NCBI GenBank assembly: GCA_964529285.1
Contig: CAZGWK010000015.1
Coordinates: 1 to 64,000 of the forward strand
Length of the DNA: 64,000 bases
Reading direction: 5' to 3'
From: SURF-21 sp964529285
Lineage (GTDB): Bacteria > Actinomycetota > Geothermincolia > Geothermincolales > RBG-13-55-18
Shown: in pieces, positions 25,194-33,127 of the stretch
Layout of the letters: each line of letters starts with the position of its first letter
Position numbering within the stretch: position 1 is the first letter of the stretch
Translations under genes and position numbers: made by a program
The notes under the pieces: model-generated
Seen by the model: only the letters and a program-made list of their open reading frames with translations
Databases searched by the model: none
What the model was told of the DNA's origin: nothing

Positions 25194-27439
25194 CTAGCTC
25201 TTATCCTCTTCCTTCTTCTCTTTCGCCTCCGCCTTCTTCTCTTTCGCCTCCGCCTTCTTCTCTTTCGCCTCCGCCTTGGTGGGGCANNNNNNNNNNNNNN
25301 NNNNNNNNNNNNNNNNNNNNNNNNNNNNNNNNNNNNNNNNNNNNNNNNNNNNNNNNNNNNNNNNNNNNNNNNNNNNNNNNNNNNNNCCTTCTTCTCTTTC
25401 GCCTCCGCCTTCTTCTCTTTCGCCTCCGCCTTGGTGGGGCACTGCGGGTCGAGGCAGAATATCCAGGGCCTGCGGCCCTTGTTGACCACGCGTACCTTGG
25501 GTGAGCCGCATTCCGGGCATACCTCCCCCGTAGGCATGATAGTTCCGGTCTGGGGCAACGGGTATGTCGTAGTGCAATCCGGATAGCCGCTGCATCCTAC
25601 GAACCTCTTCTTGCTCTTCTTGGCCTTCACGATGCGGAGGTTCGATCCGCATGTCGGGCATATACCCAGTATGCGGTCCTCTTTGATGCCATTGCGTATC
25701 TCGGCGGCCACCTCTTCTTTGCTTTTCTCCAGCTGCCGCATCACTTCGGCGAGAATATCGCGTGATTTGTCTACGACCTCGGCCTGTGTCTCGGCACCTT
25801 CGGCGATGGCATCCATATCCTGCTCCAGCGTCGCGGTCATCTCCGGCGATGCTATGACGCCCGCATACTTGCGCAGCGCCTCGGTCACCGCTATCCCGGT
25901 CTCGCTGGGTGTAATAGGGTCAGCGTAGATATAACCTCTTCCGTACAAGCCCTCTATTATGGAGTGGCGGGTGGACTTGGTGCCCAGGCCCAGTTCCTCC
26001 ATTTTTTCGATCAGCTTTCCCTGGTTGTAACGAGGCGGCGGTTGTGTCTCCCCCCTCTTGAGCTCGGGAGGCTCGTCTACGCGCACGATCTCGCCCTCCT
26101 CGAGATGGGGGAGCATGACCTCTTTCTTGCGCACGTAAGGGTAGTAACGATACCATCCTTCTTCCTGTGTGCGGGTGCCTCGCGCGACGAAGGGCTCCGG
26201 TCCGCAGGCCAGGTCAACGCGTACCGAGAGCATAACCGCCTCATGAGCCAAAGTGGCCATGAAACGGCGCACTACCAGCTCGTATATCTTCCATTCCTGG
26301 GCAGACAGCTTGGCATGCGGGGCCGACGCGGTGGGATGTATGGGAGGATGGTCAGTGGTCTGCTTCTTGCCGCGCGTGGGAACAAGCTTTTCCTTCGCCA
26401 GCAGTGAAGCGCACATATCCGAGAACTCCGGACTCGCCGCCAGCTCCTGCAGTATGCCCCGCAGGTCCAGGGAAGGCGGATAGACCGTATTATCCACGCG
26501 CGGGTAGCTTATATATCCGTTCATGTAGAGGTTCTCCGCGATACTCATGGCCCTCGCAGCCGTGAAGCCCTGGGAGGCGGCGGCCGTTAGCAGACCGGTG
26601 GTGTTGAAGGGTGTGGGCGGTTTTACCCTCCTCTCGGTGGACTTGATCTCCTTGATCAGTGCGGTCTCCTCGAGGCGCGAGAGGGCCCCCTGGGCTTCAT
26701 CCTCGCTGGGAAAGCGTTCCCTGGCGTGTAAGGCCTGGAAGATCTCGTCTCCTTTGGCGCAGTTGATCTTCAGTGTCCAGAAAGGGGTAGAGACGAATGC
26801 CTTGCGCTCCTTCTCCCTGTCCACTATGAGGGCCAGGGTAGGGCTCTGGACCCGCCCCACTGAGAGGAAGTGTTTGCCCAGCCGGGTCGATGCCAGGCTG
26901 ATGAACCTGGTGAGGCTCGCTCCCCATATGAGATCGATATCCTGCCTCGCCTCTCCCGCGGAGGCGAGGTCGTAATAGGGGTCGTCAAGATGGGCGAAGA
27001 CCCGCTTGATCTCAACCGGCGTCAGGGCCGAGAAACGCGCCCTCTTCACGGGGATATCCGGACGCACCTCCCTTATCTTATTGATGGCGTCAACGCCGAT
27101 GAGCTCACCCTCGCGGTCGAAGTCGGTGGCTATTATCACCTCGTCGGCTTTCTTCGCCTCGGACTGGATATTCTTGATGAGTGTCTTGTTTGTGGGCACC
27201 TTCACGATGTCGGCGTGGATGAGCTCCCGCGGCTCCACGTCCTGCCACTGCTGGTACTGGTCAGGGAAGTCCACCTTGAGTATATGGCCCTTCAAGCCGA
27301 CGCACCGCACCTCGTCCCCGTTTCGTTCAAACGCGTAAACGGGGTTGCGCGTCTTGTCCAGTGGCTTCGCCTTGCCATCCGAGAGGATGGTCGAGATGCG
27401 CCTGGCCGTAGTGTTCTTTTCCGTAATGATAAGCTTCAT
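25194..27439 (-). CDS. topA: DNA topoisomerase I, archaeal type (interrupted by an N gap)
   Basis: Type IA topoisomerase. Toprim Glu is in IITEKN and the DFDREGE motif near residue 107. The catalytic Tyr is in YISYPRVDNTVY, whose YPR and NTVYPP surroundings are of archaeal rather than classical bacterial type (YMRTDS). Zinc modules follow (CPTCGSN, GCSGYPDC, CPECGS, CLDPQC), then a tail of AEAKEKK heptads. 100 Ns interrupt the tail. The 55 nt on each side are identical; merging gives 697 codons in one frame ending at 25194. Heptad copy number may be collapsed. Confidence 0.9.
25287..25386. other. Assembly gap (100 N)
   Basis: Flanks 25232-25286 and 25387-25441 are identical over 55 nt, so this is probably an unmerged contig overlap rather than missing sequence. 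Confidence 0.9.
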
Positions 27440-27546
27440 GCCTTCCCATCCCTATCCATAGGGCTACATTCGGCAAATACTCGTATCATACTTAGTCAAA
27501 TACCGTCAAGCGACCTCCCAACGTCCGCGCACCACGCGGGAATGCG

Positions 27547-27574
27547 GACCCCACACGTCTGAGCAACCCCGCCC
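27547..27574 (+). repeat. Family 1 left-end remnant
   Basis: GACCCCACACGTCTGAGC followed by AACCCCGCCC resembles the left 28 nt of family 1 and directly abuts family-2 copy a. Confidence 0.5.
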
Positions 27575-27739
27575 GAGAACCGGGGGTCGGTCCGAAGCGA
27601 CATTGGCGAGCAGCACATCCGACAGAAGAAAGCCTTTACGGATATGACAACCTGCGAGTGAGGAGCGAGGACCGTTAACCCAGTTCCAGGATAGCAAGCC
27701 CTGGAAAAGAGGGAGCGAGGACCGTTACCCCCGGTCCTC
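27575..27739 (+). repeat. Dispersed repeat family 2, copy a
   Basis: About 165 nt bounded by GAGAACCGGGGGT (27575-27587) and its near-perfect reverse complement ACCCCCGGTCCTC (27727-27739). It contains two copies of the core GAGCGAGGACCGTTA (27663 and 27713). Residues 27575 to about 27617 match copy b closely. Confidence 0.8.
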
Positions 27740-27773
27740 GGGAACTCACAATCCCAGCACGAGCGAAAAAGAG

Positions 27774-27797
27774 GGGGCCGGGTTGAAACCCGGCCCC
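27774..27797 (-). terminator. Rho-independent terminator of hppA
   Basis: Perfect 10-bp stem GGGGCCGGGT/ACCCGGCCCC with a 4-nt loop, followed on the minus strand by CTCTTTTT, 19 nt after the hppA stop codon. Confidence 0.9.
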
Positions 27798-27816
27798 ATA
27801 AACATCGCTTATTCCG

Positions 27817-29937
27817 TCAGATGAACAGTGGTGCGAAGACCAGGGCGATGATCGTCATCACCTTGATCATGATGTTCATGGACGGCCCGGCGGTGTCCTT
27901 GAAGGGATCGCCTACCGTGTCGCCGACTACCGCCGCGGCATGGATGGGAGTGCCTTTTCCGCCCAGGTTGCCCGCCTCGATATATTTCTTGGCGTTGTCC
28001 CACGCGCCTCCGGCGTTAGCCATGAAGATGGCGATGAGGAAACCTACGACCAGGGCGCCCGCCAGGTATCCGGCCAGGGCCTGCGTGTCCCACAGCCCTA
28101 TGGCCACCGGGCTCACTATGGCTATGGTGGCTGGGGGTACCATGCGCACCAGCGCCGCCTTGGTGGATATGTCCACGCATTTCGCGTAATCCGCCTCCGC
28201 GCCCTCCTTGCCCTCCTTGAGCCCCGGGATGTCCCGGAACTGGCGGCGCACCTCCTCGATCATCTCGAAGGCCGCCTTGCCCACCGCCTTTATGGCCATG
28301 GAGCAGAAGAGGAAGGGGAACATGCCGCCCAGGAAGAGGCCGATCATGGTCTGCCATCTTCCCAGATCGATCACGTCTATGCCCACAGCCGTGGTGTAGG
28401 CCTTGAAGAGCGCCAGGGCGGTGACGCCGGCCGAGGCGATGGCGAACCCCTTGGCGATAGCCGCCGTGGTGTTCCCGAGAGAATCCAGGCTGTCGGTTAT
28501 CTTGCGCACTTCGGGCGGCCTGCCGCTCATCTCCGAGATGCCTCCGGCGTTGTCCGCGATGGGGCCGTAGGCGTCCACCGAGACCGTCATGCCCGTAGTC
28601 GAGAGCATGCCGACCGCCGCCAGGGCGATGCCGTAGATGCCGCCTGTCACCAGGTTATCCCCGGGCAAAGCCCAGTTTCCTGCCAGGAAAGCGCCGGCTA
28701 TGGCCGCCACCAGGAAGAATATCGCACCCGCGGTGCTCTCCATACCCGCGGAAAATCCCTGCAGTATGGTAGTTGCGGGTCCGGTCTTCGAGGCCTCCGC
28801 AATATCCTTCACCGGCTTGTATTTCTCCGAGGTATAGAACTCCGATATCCAGCCTATGGCAAGCCCCGCCGCGAGACCGGCCACGATGGAGATCCAGAAC
28901 CCTATGGGATGCTCTACCGCATCGACATCCCTGAGCCAGAACATCACCACGAAGAACGAGCCCACGGTAGTCAGGAGAGCGGCTGAATAGCTGCCGATAT
29001 TCAGGGCGCGGGACAGGTGAGAGCCCTCCTTGACACGGACGAAGAAGGTCGCGATCACAGAGGAAAGCAGACCAACCGCCGCTATAAGCAAGGGGAGCAA
29101 TACGCCCTTGGTCACGCTCTCTCCGTTGGCAACGCCGCCTACGGCGAAGACGGTGGCGGCCAGGGCTATGGGTGCGATGATGGAACCGACGTAAGATTCG
29201 TACAGGTCCGCCCCCATGCCCGCTACGTCCCCCACGTTATCCCCGACGTTATCGGCGATGACGGCGGGGTTGCGGGGGTCGTCCTCGGGGATACCTGCTT
29301 CGACTTTACCCACCAGGTCAGCCCCTACATCGGCCGCCTTGGTGTAGATGCCGCCGCCCACGCGGGCGAAGAGGGCCACGGAGCTGGCCCCAAGGCCGAA
29401 GCCGGCGATGATAGCCGCCTGCCCGGCCGCAGTATCGATAACCTGCCACCACTCCACGAACAGCAGGTACACCACGGAGAGGCCCAGGAGGCCCAGCCCC
29501 GCTACGGTGAGGCCCATGACCGCTCCCCCGCGGAAGGCAATGATAAGGGCGCTGTGGGTGTTGCCCTCAGCACCATGCGTGGTGCGCACGTTGGCCTTGG
29601 TGGCTATGTTCATGCCCACGAAACCCGCGGTCATGGAGCATACCGCCCCTAACAGATATGCGACGGCGGTATAGATGCCGATGTAGGTGCTCTCGCCCCC
29701 ACCGGGAGGCTGATACCAGATGAAGATGGCTATCAGCGCGAAGACTATTGCTACGAAGACCGCGAGCACCCTGTATTCCCGCTTGATGAAGGCCATGGCA
29801 CCCTCGCGGATGGCCGCGGCTATCGACTGCATCTTCTCGTCCCCGGGGTCCTCCCTGGTCACCATCCTGGCGTAGACAAAGGCCATGATCAGGCCGACGA
29901 GGGCCGCGCCCCCGGTAGCCAGGGCCCAGTACTCCAT
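27817..29937 (-). CDS. hppA: Membrane-bound cation-translocating pyrophosphatase, K+-dependent type
   Basis: 706 residues, about 16 membrane segments. Couples pyrophosphate hydrolysis to H+ and/or Na+ pumping. Substrate motifs DVGADLVGKVE (203-213), DNVGDNVGD (229-237), DAYGPIADNAGG (455-466) and the C-terminal VGDTVGDPFKDT are intact. Ala492-Ala493 in GNTTAAIAKG is the K+-dependent signature; K+-independent enzymes have Lys. Glu247 in GMGADLYESY is where Na+-pumping enzymes have their ion-gate Glu; plant H+ enzymes carry it one turn later. The ion is therefore probably Na+, but some K+-dependent H+ pumps share the residue. The ATG follows GGAAGGAG. Confidence 0.95.
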   Translation of the reverse strand: MEYWALATGGAALVGLIMAFVYARMVTREDPGDEKMQSIAAAIREGAMAFIKREYRVLAVFVAIVFALIAIFIWYQPPGGGESTYIGIYTAVAYLLGAVCSMTAGFVGMNIATKANVRTTHGAEGNTHSALIIAFRGGAVMGLTVAGLGLLGLSVVYLLFVEWWQVIDTAAGQAAIIAGFGLGASSVALFARVGGGIYTKAADVGADLVGKVEAGIPEDDPRNPAVIADNVGDNVGDVAGMGADLYESYVGSIIAPIALAATVFAVGGVANGESVTKGVLLPLLIAAVGLLSSVIATFFVRVKEGSHLSRALNIGSYSAALLTTVGSFFVVMFWLRDVDAVEHPIGFWISIVAGLAAGLAIGWISEFYTSEKYKPVKDIAEASKTGPATTILQGFSAGMESTAGAIFFLVAAIAGAFLAGNWALPGDNLVTGGIYGIALAAVGMLSTTGMTVSVDAYGPIADNAGGISEMSGRPPEVRKITDSLDSLGNTTAAIAKGFAIASAGVTALALFKAYTTAVGIDVIDLGRWQTMIGLFLGGMFPFLFCSMAIKAVGKAAFEMIEEVRRQFRDIPGLKEGKEGAEADYAKCVDISTKAALVRMVPPATIAIVSPVAIGLWDTQALAGYLAGALVVGFLIAIFMANAGGAWDNAKKYIEAGNLGGKGTPIHAAAVVGDTVGDPFKDTAGPSMNIMIKVMTIIALVFAPLFI

Positions 29938-30114
29938 ATCACACTCCTTCCCCTTGACGCTGTTTTCGCCGCAAACCGCTTGTGGCGGTCTATCTTTAAA
30001 GGCTTTCTGCCGTTGATCCCCTGACTATTCAAAATGATAGAAATATCAATGAAGAATTATGCCTTCTCCTGTATTTCTTTTCAAGTTTCCACAGCGATAT
30101 TCAGCATGCCGCTC

Positions 30115-30143
30115 TTGAAATTTCGGGTCGGCGAAATTATAAT
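30115..30143 (+). promoter_or_regulatory. Promoter of the DtxR-type gene
   Basis: TTGAAA (30115-30120) and TATAAT (30138-30143) with an exact 17-nt spacer, 41 nt before the ATG. Confidence 0.8.
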
Positions 30144-30158
30144 TTGGATAAATCTAAA
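30143..30158. promoter_or_regulatory. Candidate metal-regulator operator
   Basis: TTTGGATAAATCTAAA is a 16-nt palindrome with one mismatch, starting in the -10 box and covering the transcription start. Placement fits autorepression by the DtxR/MntR-type product. Confidence 0.55.
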
Positions 30159-30183
30159 CTTCAAGTCCCTATGCGGAGGATAG

Positions 30184-30858
30184 ATGAAAACATCCAGGGG
30201 GGCCGCAACAAAAGACCAGTTCGGAGAGTACCTCAAACACATACTCCGCCTGGAGCACCTCTCCAGCCCGGTGACCACCTCGGCCCTCTCCGAGTCGATG
30301 AAGGTTGCTCCCTCAACCGTCACCGACATACTGAAACGACTCGCCAACAAAGGGCTCATCAACTACGTTCCCTATCATGGCATTACCCTTACGCCGGAGG
30401 GCGAGAAGATGGCGGTCAAAGCCATACGCAGGCACCGCATAGTGGAGCGGTTCCTGACCGACATGTTGGGGTTCGAGTGGCACGAGGCTCACGAGGAGGC
30501 TCTCCTCTTCGAGAACGATATATCCGACGAGGTGGAACAGAGGCTTTTCGCGGCCCTCAACCGCCCCAAGGTATGCCCGCACGGGTACCCCATTCCCAGC
30601 AAGGTCGAGGATGTCCTGGTCGATGAGGTAACGCTGTATTCCCTCGAGCCCGGGGAGAAGGCCGAGGTAATGAGCGTGAAAGACGACGATCCCGAGATGC
30701 TGCGCTTCATGGCTTCCCTGGGGATAAAACCCGGTGTCAAGGTGAAGGTCGAGGCCAAGGACCCCTTCAAAGGCCCGCTCCAGGCGGTCGTGGGCAAACA
30801 GAAACGCACCGTGGGTTGGCACCTCGCCAACTCCGTTTATGTCAAGAAGGTCTTCTGA
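30184..30858 (+). CDS. DtxR/MntR-family metal-dependent regulator
   Basis: 224 residues. Winged helix at about 28-70, metal-binding/dimerisation helices with RRHRIVERFL (82-91), HEAHEEA (100-106) and the Cys in CPHGYPIP (131-138), and a C-terminal SH3/FeoA-like domain (150-224). Three-domain members usually sense Fe(II) or Mn(II) and repress uptake or activate storage genes. The ATG follows GGAGGATAG. The divergent hppA gene shares the 246-nt upstream region. Which metal it senses cannot be read here. Confidence 0.92.
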   Translation: MKTSRGAATKDQFGEYLKHILRLEHLSSPVTTSALSESMKVAPSTVTDILKRLANKGLINYVPYHGITLTPEGEKMAVKAIRRHRIVERFLTDMLGFEWHEAHEEALLFENDISDEVEQRLFAALNRPKVCPHGYPIPSKVEDVLVDEVTLYSLEPGEKAEVMSVKDDDPEMLRFMASLGIKPGVKVKVEAKDPFKGPLQAVVGKQKRTVGWHLANSVYVKKVF

Positions 30859-30904
30859 AACCCAACCGCAATTACGTGCGAGATCTTGTGTCGCGAAGGC
30901 GAGA

Positions 30905-30927
30905 GCGCCACCCGGAGGGGGTGGTGC
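30905..30927 (+). terminator. Candidate terminator of the DtxR-type gene
   Basis: GCGCCACCC and GGGTGGTGC form a 9-bp stem (one G-U) with a 5-nt loop, followed by ACGGTTTT. The T-run is short. Confidence 0.5.
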
Positions 30928-30974
30928 ACGGTTTTACAAACTCGTGTACGTCGTGACAACAGTTGAAACAGGTC

Positions 30975-31619
30975 CTACTCTTTCTCCGACGCCTTCTTGA
31001 GGTTCTCCTCCAGCGCGAAGATCGCCTCCTTTAACTTGCTCTGCCTCAAGGTGGTGGTGAGATCTCCGCGGGTCCTTTCCATGATCGCCCGCGCCATGTC
31101 CGTGGTGCGCCGCAGCCCTCCGGTAATGGCGTCGGGGTAGTCGAAGGATACGAGCAGGTAATATATGTCGTCCATGTAAGAGAGGAGTTCGTCGCCGCGC
31201 TCCAGGTGCCCCTCGCGTATGAGATCGAGGATGGAGCGGCGCAGCTCGCCTACCACCTCACCCAGACCGTTGAGATAAGCGGGGAATTCCACCCCTAAAT
31301 CCTCGGGTTCGGGCAGCGTTTCGCCGTTGATGAGGGCATAAGTCACCCTGGCCTCGGCGTATTCTTTCTGGGCGTCGTGCACGAAGCCGGCGGTATAGAC
31401 CTCCGGATGGTCTTCCGTCATGTGGGTAATACTGAAAGACAGCTTGGACGCCTGCTCGCTAAGGCGGTCGGCTTCCTCCTTCTCGCCCCGGTGCACCGAC
31501 CTTATTATGTAGCTGGAGGTCTGCACCAGCGAACGGCAGGCTTTCAGGACCTGTTCGCGCGTGGCGTTCTTCGCGTCGAAGTCGTTTTTTATTCGGTTGC
31601 GCAGCGCATCCCAATCCAT
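30975..31619 (-). CDS. Translin-family protein
   Basis: 214 residues, all-helical. Typical family segments are visible: AGFVHDAQKEYAEA (about 77-90), LGEVVGELRRSILDL, SFDYPDAI, and near the end GLRRTTDMARAIMERTRGDL. Translins bind single-stranded nucleic acid, and the eukaryotic translin-TRAX complex is a nuclease; prokaryotic members, mostly archaeal, are poorly studied. The ATG follows GGAAGGAG. It is monocistronic and convergent with the DtxR-type gene. Whether it keeps TRAX-type catalytic residues would need an alignment. Confidence 0.8.
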   Translation of the reverse strand: MDWDALRNRIKNDFDAKNATREQVLKACRSLVQTSSYIIRSVHRGEKEEADRLSEQASKLSFSITHMTEDHPEVYTAGFVHDAQKEYAEARVTYALINGETLPEPEDLGVEFPAYLNGLGEVVGELRRSILDLIREGHLERGDELLSYMDDIYYLLVSFDYPDAITGGLRRTTDMARAIMERTRGDLTTTLRQSKLKEAIFALEENLKKASEKE

Positions 31620-31740
31620 GGCATCTCCTTCCAGGCTATCGCGGGTTCCCCCGCGGTCGTCTCCATCACCCGAATATCATATTCCATCTATTCCTATATA
31701 ATCTATATAATACATCTCTATTAGCAGGCTAGGAGGTCAG

Positions 31741-32892
31741 ATGATCGCCAGGCGGGGAGACCGCATCCCTCCCTTCATAGTCATGGAGGTCCTTGAGAAG
31801 GCCTTGCAGATGGGGCGGGAGGGGCACGACATAATCCACATGGAGGTGGGCGAGCCGGATTTCGATACGCCGCTCTGCGTCAAAGAGGCCGCCTACCGGG
31901 CCATGCTCGCTGGCGAGACGCATTACACCCACAGCCTGGGCCTGCACGAGCTGCGTGAGGCCATCTCCCTCCATTACCGCGAGAAGTACAACGTCGAGGT
32001 GGACCCCGGCCGCATCATCGTCACCAACGGCAGCTCTCCGGCCTTGCTCCTGCTCTTCGCCGCGCTGCTCGACCCGGGGGATGAAGTGATCCTCTCCGAC
32101 CCTTGCTATGCCTGCTATCCCAACATCGTGGAATTCGTCGACGGGCAGCCCGTGGAGGTCCCCGTATTCGAGGAAGACGCTTTCCAGTACCGGCCGCGGG
32201 ATATCGAGAGACGCCTGGGAGCCCGCAGCAAGTCTATTATCATCAACTCCCCCTCGAACCCGACCGGCAATCTCCTGGAGCCGGAGGTCATGGAGGAGAT
32301 CGCCGCAATGACCGACCGTGGCCTTTACGTGGTAAGCGACGAGATCTACCACGGCCTGGTGTACGAAAGCATGGAGCACAGCATCCTCGAGTTTACCGAC
32401 CGCGCTTTCGTGATCAACGGCTTCTCCAAGCTCTACGCCATGACCGGGTGGAGGCTCGGTTATATTATCGCGCCGGCGGAATTCGTCAGGCCCATACAGA
32501 AGATACAGCAGAACCTTTTCATCTCGGCCAACGCTTTCGTGCAGCGGGCGGGCATAGCGGCGCTCAGCGAGGCCGGCGAGGAGGTGGCGGCGATGGTGCG
32601 CACCTACGACGAACGCCGGCGTTTTATGCTGCCGCGCCTGCGGGAGATAGGTTTCGGCGTAACCGCCGAACCCCACGGTGCTTTCTATATCCTGGCCAAT
32701 GCCAAACGCTTCACCGGCGACTCCTATTCCTTCGCCATGGAACTCCTGGAAAAGGCCAGCGTCGCCGTGACCCCGGGCGTAGATTTCGGGAACGGTGGAG
32801 AGGGTTACATCCGTTTCAGTTACGCCAATCACCTCGATAACCTCGCCGAGGGGATGCGCAGGCTCGAAGAGTATCTGACCTCGCGATCTTAA
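31741..32892 (+). CDS. Class I/II PLP-dependent aminotransferase
   Basis: 383 residues, normal for aspartate-aminotransferase subgroup I-gamma. PLP-site features: NGSSPAL phosphate loop (97-103), the NPTG motif at 173-176, SDEIYHGLVY with Asp200/Tyr203, Schiff-base Lys230 in NGFSKLYAMTGWRLGY, and a C-terminal Arg in GYIRFSYA. Substrate is not determined. The ATG follows AGGAGGTCAG. Repeat family 1 copy e lies between this gene and the protease gene. Confidence 0.93.
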   Translation: MIARRGDRIPPFIVMEVLEKALQMGREGHDIIHMEVGEPDFDTPLCVKEAAYRAMLAGETHYTHSLGLHELREAISLHYREKYNVEVDPGRIIVTNGSSPALLLLFAALLDPGDEVILSDPCYACYPNIVEFVDGQPVEVPVFEEDAFQYRPRDIERRLGARSKSIIINSPSNPTGNLLEPEVMEEIAAMTDRGLYVVSDEIYHGLVYESMEHSILEFTDRAFVINGFSKLYAMTGWRLGYIIAPAEFVRPIQKIQQNLFISANAFVQRAGIAALSEAGEEVAAMVRTYDERRRFMLPRLREIGFGVTAEPHGAFYILANAKRFTGDSYSFAMELLEKASVAVTPGVDFGNGGEGYIRFSYANHLDNLAEGMRRLEEYLTSRS

Positions 32893-32910
32893 GCCGAGAT
32901 CACTGCATAT

Positions 32911-32994
32911 CACACCGCGTAAGCGGCGGCGCCGCCTCCGGCGCAACGCGGCCTGCGTCATGCTTCGCGAAACGATGCAAGGCCTGGCACGGGT
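32911..32994 (+). repeat. Dispersed repeat family 1, copy e (degenerate)
   Basis: Keeps GCGTAAGCG, the hairpin GCGCCG-CCTC-CGGCGC and the right end AGGCCTGGCACG, but the central part has diverged from copies a-c. Confidence 0.55.
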
Positions 32995-33078
32995 ACATCC
33001 GGACGTTGGCGATAACCTGGGGCCCGAGGAAACCTTATCCCCCTTAAAGGAGTCAGAGATTTTATCGTGGGGAAGAAT

Positions 33079-33084
33079 TATACT
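33079..33084 (+). promoter_or_regulatory. -10-like box before the protease gene
   Basis: TATACT 43 nt before the ATG. No convincing -35. Confidence 0.3.
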
Positions 33085-33127
33085 ATGTGGACAAGCGCGA
33101 TCTCTTTGAATCAGGACGGCAGGTAGC

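Larger units (their letters stand above)
27440..27816. other. 377-nt intergenic region: terminator and family-2 repeat
   Basis: Between the hppA stop and topA start. From right to left it holds the hppA terminator (27774-27797), family-2 copy a (27575-27739) and a family-1 left-end remnant (27547-27574). No gene is supported. Confidence 0.7.

Noticed and set aside
24851..25286. Continuation of topA through the N gap into the repeat region (862 codons)
   Set aside because: The arbitrary 100-N length shifts the frame; merging the 55-nt overlap gives a natural stop at 25194.
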